A DNA stretch of 64,000 bases. Source: Butyrivibrio proteoclasticus (GTDB lineage: Bacteria; Bacillota; Clostridia; Lachnospirales; Lachnospiraceae). Of the stretch, positions 36,695-44,537 are shown piece by piece. The notes below the pieces were generated by a model that searched no databases, was not told the origin of the DNA, and worked only from the letters and a program-made list of their open reading frames with translations. The first letter of the stretch is position 1. The number at the start of each line of letters is the position of its first letter. The stretch lies in NCBI RefSeq assembly GCF_900115735.1, contig NZ_FOXO01000018.1, positions 1 through 64,000 of the forward strand, written 5' to 3'. A program made the position numbers and the translations under genes.

Positions 36695-38143
36695 ATGAAA
36701 AAAGCAGCTAAAAGGTTGATTGCCATAGCGGCAATTTTAGGAATAGTACTTATGGCGGGAGCTGTTATTGCAGTTTCGTGGTTTTCGGTTTTTGTCTCTG
36801 ATGATTATTGGTATGCGCAGGATGCCGGAGTAAAAGGCGTATCACTTCTTCAAAACTTTATTTTATCCTGTAAATATGCAGCATGGGTTTATATGACGCA
36901 TCAGGGAACATATTTTTCAGAGTTTTTTGGTGTATTTTTTACACCGGTGACACATGGCGGATTTCCAATGCTTCGCTTTTGGATGGTTTTGAACTCATCA
37001 CTTGTATTCATAACGCTGTTGTGGTTTGTTAATACATTCCTGGATGGAATTGGAAAGATACCGCTTTATATTAAAGCTTTAGTAATGGCGGGAGTCGTGT
37101 TTGCAATGACTCAGTATGAGTCATTTGCAGAGATTTATGAGTGGTGGGTCGGTGCATCAGTTTATACTTTCCCTTTTTCACTTATGCTTATATCAGCTAC
37201 AGCTTTCATGCTGGCAAACAGAGAAAATGCTAAAGGGAATAAATGGGTGATATTATCCTGCATTTTCGGATTCTGTGCAGTCGGAGCATCTCTTGCAATA
37301 ACAGGTACTGCGTGCTATCTGCTGCTTTGCCTTTTGATCTATTATTCGGTTAAGAACGGGAAAGTATCCAAAAGCAATATGATAATGTTTGGTGTTTCTT
37401 TTGCCGGAGCGCTTATAAATGCAGTTGCTCCGGGAAATTTTGTCAGACAGTCAAGCGAAGGAGAACTTAATCTTTTAAGATCAATTGGAGATACCTTTAA
37501 TGTATGGTGGTCCAATGTGAAATGGCTCTTTGGACATGACGAAAGAACGAACTATTTAGCTGTTTTTTTATTGTTTGTAATATGTGGATTTTTAATGGCT
37601 GACAGGCTGACGGTTAATGTAAAAGCATGGATCATTTCAGGCGTATTTGCGATATTTTCACCATTTGCTGTGATTTTCCCTGTTGTTACAGGATATAATG
37701 TTCCATGGATGCCTCCAAGGTGCGTTTATGTTGGTCTGTTTGCATTTATTTATTCATCGGCCAATCTTGGCATTATGCTTGGAACAGCGATAAATAAGGC
37801 AGTGAATAAAGAAAACCAAAAAGCTGTTTTAGTGTTACTGGTTTTGGTATGTGTTCTTGCTAATGTCCTTTCAGGATTTAATGTAAGAAGTTATAAGTTA
37901 TATCAGCAGGCAGCTCAATTACATAGACATGAATTTCAGGATCATTACGATGAAACAAGAGCAATGATAGAGGATTTTGTCAATCATCAGGGAGAGGATG
38001 TTGTTGTAGATGTAGCCTTGAATCCTGATGGAATTGAGAACTACTATTCATTCTTTTTGTTAGAGGAGACAGATGGAAGGATCAATCAGGCTGTTGCTTG
38101 GGCATATGGTCTTAATTCTATAACAAATATCAGAGAGGACTGA
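36695..38143 (+). CDS. DUF6056-like polytopic membrane protein
   Basis: The 482-residue protein has about eleven helices and a short soluble tail. The first outward loop carries SDDYWY (Asp36-Asp37), the motif shared by DUF6056-like putative glycosyltransferases, then YMTHQGTYFSEFF. The protein at 7006 has the same topology and an ADD motif in the same place, so the two are distant paralogs. AAGG precedes the ATG. It probably adds a sugar from a polyprenyl-phosphate donor at the outer face; the substrate is unknown. Confidence 0.66.
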   Translation: MKKAAKRLIAIAAILGIVLMAGAVIAVSWFSVFVSDDYWYAQDAGVKGVSLLQNFILSCKYAAWVYMTHQGTYFSEFFGVFFTPVTHGGFPMLRFWMVLNSSLVFITLLWFVNTFLDGIGKIPLYIKALVMAGVVFAMTQYESFAEIYEWWVGASVYTFPFSLMLISATAFMLANRENAKGNKWVILSCIFGFCAVGASLAITGTACYLLLCLLIYYSVKNGKVSKSNMIMFGVSFAGALINAVAPGNFVRQSSEGELNLLRSIGDTFNVWWSNVKWLFGHDERTNYLAVFLLFVICGFLMADRLTVNVKAWIISGVFAIFSPFAVIFPVVTGYNVPWMPPRCVYVGLFAFIYSSANLGIMLGTAINKAVNKENQKAVLVLLVLVCVLANVLSGFNVRSYKLYQQAAQLHRHEFQDHYDETRAMIEDFVNHQGEDVVVDVALNPDGIENYYSFFLLEETDGRINQAVAWAYGLNSITNIRED

Positions 38144-38156
38144 TTGGGGAAGTGAA

Positions 38157-39344
38157 ATGAAACGCTATAAGATAGACGAATTTATAACGGATTTTTTTCA
38201 GAAAAATATGTTTCAGATATGTATTGGCGCGCTATTGCTGTTTTCTGTGCTGATGAGAATTTATCTTGCTCCGCAAACTATTTCAGGTGACTATAATGTG
38301 ACGCTTCTGTCATGGATCAATGAGTACAAAAGTCTCAGCTTTTGGGGCGGTTTAGAGCGAACCATTGGTAATTATTATGTTCCCTACAATATATTTCTTG
38401 ACATAGTTGCAAGAATTCCGGGTGAGCCATGGCTCTGGATTGCCATTACTTCATGTGCAGCGGAGTATATAGGTGCTTATTATTTATATAAGTTACTTAT
38501 GCTTGCGGCAGGAAGTAATGATAGCAAGACTCAAAAACAGGCTGTTATAGTTTCAGTAAGCATGCTCTTTTTACCAGTAGCAATCATGAATGGAGCATTG
38601 TGGAAACAGTGTGACGCAATTTACACAGCGTTTATTTTAGCGGGGCTTTATTACTATTTTTCAGATAGAACAAGGCGTGCGTTGATTCTTTTGGCTATAG
38701 GTTTTACTTTTAAACTGCAGATTATCTTCATTATTCCTTTCTACATCATTATGTATTTTGTGAAAAAGAACTATAGTGTTGTGCAGTTTGTGTGGATACC
38801 TGTTATGTACGTTGTTGCCGGTATACCTTGTGTTATGGCACAGAGAGGGATAAGGGAAACTTATTCTGTTTATTTAAGGCAAAACAGCGGATACAATGAA
38901 ATGACCTGGCTCTCAAACTCACTTTATAGATTAGGCTTTACAAGCTATGATGTTTTTGGGATTCCGGCAATTATTCTGGCAATTTCTATTTTTGCATTTG
39001 CGCTTTTGTATGTATTTGAGCACAGAGATAATGTCACAAATAAAAAAGCTCTTATGCTGGCGGGATGGTCGATTTTGACCTGCTATCTGTTCTTACCTGC
39101 AATGCATGAAAGGTATGATTATGCCGGAGTGATTATTATGACAGCGGTAACCATAATGTTTAACAGGAAAATGATACCTGCGGTTATAGCTATTAATTTG
39201 TGCTCTATGCTTGTGTATAATTATTATCTGTTTGACTTTGATATAATTGATGGAGTACCATTTGTAGTTATGTCGGTCGTATATTTGGCTGCATACTTTG
39301 CTCTTAGCATTGATATCATTAACAAATTAAAATGTTCGGAATAA
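38157..39344 (+). CDS. Gpi18-like polytopic glycosyltransferase (paralog of 11190)
   Basis: The 395-residue protein shares several distinctive stretches with the product of the gene at 11190: basic start then helix, an acidic post-helix loop (SGDYNVTL, Asp45), IGNYYVPYN, ALWKQCDAIYTAF and LPAMHERYDYAG. About ten helices are predicted. The shared motifs support a GT-C fold using polyprenyl-phosphate sugar. GGGGAAG precedes the ATG, 13 bases after the DUF6056-like gene. Both Gpi18-like copies lie near a DUF6056-like gene (a few kilobases in one case, adjacent in the other), hinting at duplication of a functional set. Confidence 0.72.
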   Translation: MKRYKIDEFITDFFQKNMFQICIGALLLFSVLMRIYLAPQTISGDYNVTLLSWINEYKSLSFWGGLERTIGNYYVPYNIFLDIVARIPGEPWLWIAITSCAAEYIGAYYLYKLLMLAAGSNDSKTQKQAVIVSVSMLFLPVAIMNGALWKQCDAIYTAFILAGLYYYFSDRTRRALILLAIGFTFKLQIIFIIPFYIIMYFVKKNYSVVQFVWIPVMYVVAGIPCVMAQRGIRETYSVYLRQNSGYNEMTWLSNSLYRLGFTSYDVFGIPAIILAISIFAFALLYVFEHRDNVTNKKALMLAGWSILTCYLFLPAMHERYDYAGVIIMTAVTIMFNRKMIPAVIAINLCSMLVYNYYLFDFDIIDGVPFVVMSVVYLAAYFALSIDIINKLKCSE

Positions 39345-39356
39345 TAGAGGTTTAAT

Positions 39357-40325
39357 ATGTCAGATACAAATAAGAAAGCAATTAAGATACCTATGTGGGT
39401 ACATATTCTGCTAATTGCAATAATTGTGGGTGTTTTAGCCTTTTCAGGGTTCAAGCTTTGGAGATGGAATCAGGGAACAGCAAGGACTGAAGGTGTAACA
39501 GGCGAGAGCTACGAGATAGAAGTACTTGATCAGATATTCCTTTTATCAGAGGATAAAAAGGCCGGTCATGAAGCGGATGAGACAGAGACAATTCTTTTTC
39601 TTGGCAATGATTCGCTTACCTATGATACATCTGAAACAGGAGTAACAAGTCAGGTTCAGTCAAAGCTTGCTGGTTCGAACTGCATAAATGCAGGATTTCC
39701 GGCTTCGACAGTTGCGCTAAAAAATGCTGAATATGCAGATGATTATGCTCTTGATGCCTTTAGCTTTTACAATGTTGCAAAGTGCATATATGATGGTGAC
39801 TTTGATCAGCTTATTGAGAAGGCAACTCTTTTTGAAGATTCAAGATATGATAAGAGTGCTGAAGTTTTAGATGGACTTGATTTTAATACTGTTGATACAC
39901 TGGTTATTTTCTACAACGCACAGGATTATCTTAATCTCAGAATTGGTATGAATCCTGACAACGACAGCGATACGGTTACTTTTAGCGGTGCTCTTAATGC
40001 AGGTATTAAGCTTATTCAGGAAAAGTATCCATTTATTAGGATTGTTTGCATGTCTTTCCCTATGTGTTATGCCTATGATTCATCAGGTCAGCTTGTGAGC
40101 GGAGACAGATATGATTTTGGAAATGGTAAGCTTACGACTTACCTGCAGTTTATGATTGATGTTTCCGGAGCAACAGGAGTTTCTTTTGTGGATAACTATT
40201 ATGGCACGATTGATGAGGATAACAGTTCTACATGGCTTCTGGACAACGTTCATGTGAATGCAGACTGTAATGCATATATGGCAGATCACTTTGTGAGAGT
40301 CATCTATCCAGACTACGGTAATTGA
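39357..40325 (+). CDS. Membrane-anchored SGNH-like protein with altered catalytic blocks
   Basis: The 322-residue protein has one helix (about 14-32) and an extracytoplasmic region related to the SGNH fold. Block I reads FLGNDSL (Ser86) with an extra Asn compared with GDS, the usual GTND block is replaced by YNAQDY, and the last block reads DNVH. The serine, aspartate and histidine of the triad are present but the oxyanion Asn block is changed. It may be a diverged acetyl-transfer or esterase enzyme, or a binding protein. It lies between a Gpi18-like gene and the small flippase pair. Confidence 0.68.
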   Translation: MSDTNKKAIKIPMWVHILLIAIIVGVLAFSGFKLWRWNQGTARTEGVTGESYEIEVLDQIFLLSEDKKAGHEADETETILFLGNDSLTYDTSETGVTSQVQSKLAGSNCINAGFPASTVALKNAEYADDYALDAFSFYNVAKCIYDGDFDQLIEKATLFEDSRYDKSAEVLDGLDFNTVDTLVIFYNAQDYLNLRIGMNPDNDSDTVTFSGALNAGIKLIQEKYPFIRIVCMSFPMCYAYDSSGQLVSGDRYDFGNGKLTTYLQFMIDVSGATGVSFVDNYYGTIDEDNSSTWLLDNVHVNADCNAYMADHFVRVIYPDYGN

Positions 40326-40333
40326 GAGGAATT

Positions 40334-40705
40334 ATGAAAAAAAGAATTAGTATAGCAGATATTCTGCTTTTGCAGAGCGCAGTGGTAGTTTATTCATTAT
40401 CTACTGTTGCAGCTAATCTGGCTTCAAAATATGAGTTTTTATCAACCGGATATATTTTGTTTTTTGGACTTGAGTTTGTAATCCTGGCTGCCTATGCTCT
40501 TATCTGGCAGCAGATGATAAAGAGATTTCAGCTCTCTGTAGCTTATGCCAACAAGGCTCTGACACTTATGTGGTCAATGCTTTGGAATTTCATAATCTTC
40601 AGTCAGGGTATAACTCCATTTAAGGTTGTGGGAGTATTATTAGTAGTGATTGGAGTTATGATTATGAATTCAGGCGCTGTGAAAGGAGAAGGCGAAGATG
40701 ATTAA
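40334..40705 (+). CDS. Small four-helix EamA/SMR-type protein, subunit 1 (ArnE/ArnF-like)
   Basis: The 123-residue protein has four helices and a GVLLVVIGVMIM last helix typical of small EamA-domain transporters. With the next gene, which overlaps it by eight bases, it forms a two-gene pair like ArnE/ArnF, which flips undecaprenyl-phosphate-aminoarabinose. Here it could flip one of the polyprenyl-phosphate sugars made by the three GtrB-like enzymes. The ATG at 40334 follows GAGAGGA; a TTG at 40322 is less likely. Drug export (EmrE-like) is a less probable alternative in this context. Confidence 0.72.
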   Translation: MKKRISIADILLLQSAVVVYSLSTVAANLASKYEFLSTGYILFFGLEFVILAAYALIWQQMIKRFQLSVAYANKALTLMWSMLWNFIIFSQGITPFKVVGVLLVVIGVMIMNSGAVKGEGEDD

Positions 40706-41042
40706 CATTTACTTTTTCCTTATGATCATAGCTGAGTTTATAGCTTCAACATCTCAGATGTTATTAAAACAAAGCGCAGGAAGAAAGTATTCATCATTTA
40801 TCAGAGAGTACTTAAATGGTCTTGTTATTGGGGGATATGGACTTTTAGTGCTGTCCATGATAATTTCGATTTTTTGCTATGACGGACTTGGCTACATGGG
40901 CGTGGTCGTAATGGAACCTGTGGGATATATTATAGTTATGTTCATGTCCAGATTTTTCTTTAAAGAAAAAGTGACAGCCAGAAAGCTTACAGGTATGGTT
41001 TTTATTATTGCCGGAATAGCAGTTTTTTATGCACTTGGATAA
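40698..41042 (+). CDS. Small four-helix EamA/SMR-type protein, subunit 2
   Basis: The 114-residue partner has four helices, a QMLLKQSAGRKY motif after the first one and FFFKEKVTARKLTGMVFIIAG before the last, matching EamA/SMR half-transporters. Its start codon lies inside the previous gene (eight-base overlap), so the two are translationally coupled and probably act as a heterodimer. The role as lipid-linked sugar flippase is inferred from similarity to ArnE/ArnF and from neighbours. Confidence 0.72.
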   Translation: MINIYFFLMIIAEFIASTSQMLLKQSAGRKYSSFIREYLNGLVIGGYGLLVLSMIISIFCYDGLGYMGVVVMEPVGYIIVMFMSRFFFKEKVTARKLTGMVFIIAGIAVFYALG

Positions 41043-41061
41043 AAGTTTATCGGAGGGGATT

Positions 41062-42708
41062 TTGAAAACAAAACGTAAGATGGAGATAAACACAGTAATC
41101 GCAAGGATTATCACCGCCATCCTGGCAGTGGTATTTCTTGCGCTTTTGTTTGTGTTTATCGATGCCAATATTTTTCATTATACAGCCAGGATGGAAGCGG
41201 ACATTGCTTCGGAAACTCTTTTGGGAGCGGTGATATACGACAATGGATTTATTCAGCCATCAACCTGGTACGCATCAACTGCAGTCAGAGTTATATCTGT
41301 TCCGAATGTTGCGGCGTTTATTTATCCTCTTGTGGCACATAATGCCAATCTTGCTGCAGGTATTTCATGCGTGATAATGATGATTTTGCTGCTTGCCGTT
41401 ATGGTCTTATATTTTTGGCAGATAGGTTTTGCTCCTGTTCAGATACTATCGGTTTTGGTAATCGTTATGTCTTTGACCAATTCGGCAGATGAATTTCAGA
41501 GAATGCTGTTTTTATACGCATCTTATTATGTAAGTCATGCCATAACTCTTTTTCTTATACTTATTTTTTATAATAAATGGTTAAAAGAAAACAAATTGTC
41601 ATGGTGGACTGTTATTCTATCACTTGTTATTGCCATGACCAATGGTATGCAGGGAATGCATGCCTGCCTGTTCTGCTATATTCCGCTTATTGTAACTGAA
41701 GTTATCAGGAGAATAGTATTTTGGGCAAAAGAAGAGGAGCAGAACAATATATTCATTATGATCTGGGTATTTGTTTTGTTTGCAGCTTCTTATGGCAGTA
41801 CAAAGTTTTTTGGCTCAAACAATTTCGGCGCCGGCAGAAATATAAGACATGCTTTTGAAAAGTTTATAGGCGAGGTTTGTCCTACTATTGCAAATGCTCT
41901 TAGTTTCAATAGACTACCGGTTTTGGCGATTCTGATTGTTACAGCTTCAATAGCAGGGTATGTGATCTGCGTTTATAAATTGATAAAGAATGCAGGCAAT
42001 ACGTTTGATGAGGATATCTTTAGAAATTACAAAGCTGCCCTTTCAGATGATAAGCTTGATTCGTCTGACCATACATATAGGTTCTGGAGTTTGCTGGTAT
42101 TTCCGTTTGGATTTATTCTCTGCACACTTCTTGAGACTTTCACTACTGCAGATGTGGCAGGAAGGTATTTTCTCATGCTTTTGTTTACGGTAGGAACAGG
42201 CTTTGCTCTTTTAAGCCATCAGTTAAAAGAAAAGATCCGGGATTTTGCTTTGGTACGAGGAATCATTCTTACCGCTTTACTTTTAGTTGTTTCTTTTTAT
42301 GGAGTATTTTCAGCCTTCGTTTTTTACAGTGAATTGATAAGAGATGACAGTTCATTTGACACTGATGCATATAAGGCTTATAACTGGATGGCAGAGAATG
42401 GCTATTCATATGGCTATACAACATTTGATTACGCCAATTATATTACTGTTATGGGAAATAATACTGTCAAGGTAAGGGCTGTTAATAACATGGCTGACAT
42501 GGCCGGCTGCAAGTGGCTTTCGGATACTACCTGGTATCCACCTGTTAAGTCGCAGGAGGGTGCAACCTGTTATATCGTATCTGAAGCTATGAGCGAAGAT
42601 TTCAATGTGTTCCTTGAGAATTATGAACCGGAAATCCTAGGTACTGCTGAAGTAGGCAAGTTTATTATATATGTCTTGGATCATGACTATACCTTGTGGG
42701 AGAGGTAA
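41062..42708 (+). CDS. Polytopic membrane protein, putative GT-C enzyme
   Basis: The 548-residue protein has about twelve helices and a soluble C-terminal region. After the first helix the outward loop has MEADIASETLLG (Glu46, Asp48, Glu52) and STWYAST, a pattern I have seen in a family of uncharacterised Lachnospiraceae membrane proteins; it carries acidic residues in the place used by GT-C catalysts. The TTG at 41062 is chosen because GGAGG ends five bases upstream; an ATG at 41080 has no such site and the upstream ATG at 41029 lies inside the flippase gene. Donor and acceptor are unknown. Confidence 0.58.
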   Translation: MKTKRKMEINTVIARIITAILAVVFLALLFVFIDANIFHYTARMEADIASETLLGAVIYDNGFIQPSTWYASTAVRVISVPNVAAFIYPLVAHNANLAAGISCVIMMILLLAVMVLYFWQIGFAPVQILSVLVIVMSLTNSADEFQRMLFLYASYYVSHAITLFLILIFYNKWLKENKLSWWTVILSLVIAMTNGMQGMHACLFCYIPLIVTEVIRRIVFWAKEEEQNNIFIMIWVFVLFAASYGSTKFFGSNNFGAGRNIRHAFEKFIGEVCPTIANALSFNRLPVLAILIVTASIAGYVICVYKLIKNAGNTFDEDIFRNYKAALSDDKLDSSDHTYRFWSLLVFPFGFILCTLLETFTTADVAGRYFLMLLFTVGTGFALLSHQLKEKIRDFALVRGIILTALLLVVSFYGVFSAFVFYSELIRDDSSFDTDAYKAYNWMAENGYSYGYTTFDYANYITVMGNNTVKVRAVNNMADMAGCKWLSDTTWYPPVKSQEGATCYIVSEAMSEDFNVFLENYEPEILGTAEVGKFIIYVLDHDYTLWER

Positions 42709-42720
42709 ATTTGGGTCAGG

Positions 42721-42749
42721 TTGCTGATGCAATTTATAAATGCTAGAAT
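42721..42749 (+). promoter_or_regulatory. Internal extended -10 promoter candidate
   Basis: TTGCTG (42721-42726), a 17-bp spacer and TGCTAGAAT (extended -10, TAGAAT at 42744-42749) lie about 60 bp before the gene at 42810, in one of the few longer gaps of this part of the operon. Confidence 0.45.
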
Positions 42750-42809
42750 TATTTTTTGAGGGGATTACTTGTTTATGTGTGGAGGTATGTGAAAAAAGGA
42801 GCAATAATA

Positions 42810-44525
42810 ATGATAATATCAATAATCAGTTGGTGCTACATCTTCTGTTTAAGTTTTAGTCTTGGATACGCAGTGTTAAAATTGCTATCCAGGGTGATTC
42901 CTATACCGTCTCTTAAGACGCTTGGGATTACCGGTATTGTAGTGACCGGACTGATGAGTATGACTGTATATGCTGAGTATTTCAGTATTTTTTATAAGGT
43001 TGGGGGGCTATGTCATGGAATAATGTTTATAGCTTCTTTGGCAAGCTTTTTTATATATAGAAAAGAGATAGTGCCTATATTTAAGAATCAGCTTGTTCAT
43101 GACAACAGATTAAAATTTGTCTTATTTTCTATTATTTTTGTTACTGCATCTTTTTATTCTTCCCGAGGTCAGTTCCATACCGATACCGGAATTTACCATG
43201 CTCAGGCTATACGTCTTTTAGAGGAGTATGGTTGTGTCAGGGGACTTGGTAATTTCCAGCTTCATTTTGCTTATAACAGCTCATATCTGGCTTTATGTGC
43301 TTTGTTTACAATGAGCTTTATTTTGCCGTATGCTCTGCATACCATGACTGGATTTTTCATGATTATTTTTACAGGTTTCGCGGTAAGCGGCCTTATAAGG
43401 TCCAAAGGCCATGGCTGGAAAGGCTCTGATATGGCAAGAATCGCCATTATCATGTACTCTGTGACTGTATTAAGCGGACTACAGTCCCCGGCCACGGATT
43501 ATGGAACTCTTTACATGGTGATGTATATTTTAACAGCCTGGATTGTTCATGCAGAGGAGAAAACAGACAAATCGGAGGATCTGGCGGTATATGGCTTTTT
43601 GTCAGTGCTTTCAATCTTTACAGTCAGCATGAAGCTTTCTGCAGCGGCAATAGTGATACTTGCTGTTGTTCCACTTGTTCTTTTGATCAGACAAAAGAAA
43701 TTTAATCTGATTGGAATATATGTGCTGATGGGATTTTTATCCTTCCTGCCGTTTTTGATAAGGAATGTGATCTTATCGGGATATCTGATATATCCTGTTA
43801 CAGCTATAGATTTATTTGACGTGGTCTGGAAAATTCCTGTTGAGTACGTGAAAACGGACTCGCAGCAGATTACTGCCTGGGGAAGGGCTCTTTATGATAT
43901 AAATAAACTTGATCTTCCGTTTGCAGAGTGGCTTCCAATCTGGTGGGGAGGGCAGCAGGTCTATGGTAAGCTTCTTATATTTTCACAGGCTATCGGTATG
44001 TGTCTTGTTACGTTAATCTTCCTTAGAAGAGTTGACAGAAATCACAAACTTAGAAATGATATGATAGTTTTTTACATAGCTCTTTTGGGCGGTGTTGCGC
44101 TCTGGTTTTTGACGGCACCATTTATAAGATACGGCCTGGCATATCTGCTGTTGTTGCCGATGTGCGCTCTGGGGGATTACTTTGGGGAGATGTTCCACAG
44201 ATGGCAGATAAGACTTTTGACTATAATAATTGCTGTGGCAGTATTGTTTGGAGCATGGATTATCAATTATATCGGGGATGACATTGAGTTTGTACAAAAT
44301 TACACAAAGGACGGATATATATTCTGGCCTGTTCCATTTGAAGATGCAGAAACTGACATCTGTGAGATGGATGGTGTTACAGTGTATAATTCTACAGATG
44401 AGCAGGTAAACAGCTACAACTACTATCCAAATACCTGTTATCACGATATGATGAACAGGACCGAATTGATCGGAAGTACTATTAAAGAAGGATTTAAGCC
44501 AAAGGATGTTACTGATGGCGATTAA
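42810..44525 (+). CDS. Polytopic membrane protein, LIC_10190-like family, possible polymerase or GT-C
   Basis: The 571-residue protein has about fourteen helices and a short soluble tail. A loop near residues 118-135 (RGQFHTDTGIYHAQAIRLLEEYG) followed by GLGNFQLHFAYNS is the hallmark I associate with LIC_10190-type membrane proteins of polysaccharide loci. Since no classical Wzy polymerase is obvious in the window, this is one candidate for that role. The ATG at 42810 follows AAAGGAG with seven-base spacing; longer in-frame openings start at TTG 42756 or GTG 42789 but lack a good site. Confidence 0.58.
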   Translation: MIISIISWCYIFCLSFSLGYAVLKLLSRVIPIPSLKTLGITGIVVTGLMSMTVYAEYFSIFYKVGGLCHGIMFIASLASFFIYRKEIVPIFKNQLVHDNRLKFVLFSIIFVTASFYSSRGQFHTDTGIYHAQAIRLLEEYGCVRGLGNFQLHFAYNSSYLALCALFTMSFILPYALHTMTGFFMIIFTGFAVSGLIRSKGHGWKGSDMARIAIIMYSVTVLSGLQSPATDYGTLYMVMYILTAWIVHAEEKTDKSEDLAVYGFLSVLSIFTVSMKLSAAAIVILAVVPLVLLIRQKKFNLIGIYVLMGFLSFLPFLIRNVILSGYLIYPVTAIDLFDVVWKIPVEYVKTDSQQITAWGRALYDINKLDLPFAEWLPIWWGGQQVYGKLLIFSQAIGMCLVTLIFLRRVDRNHKLRNDMIVFYIALLGGVALWFLTAPFIRYGLAYLLLLPMCALGDYFGEMFHRWQIRLLTIIIAVAVLFGAWIINYIGDDIEFVQNYTKDGYIFWPVPFEDAETDICEMDGVTVYNSTDEQVNSYNYYPNTCYHDMMNRTELIGSTIKEGFKPKDVTDGD

Positions 44526-44537
44526 AGGGATCAGAGT

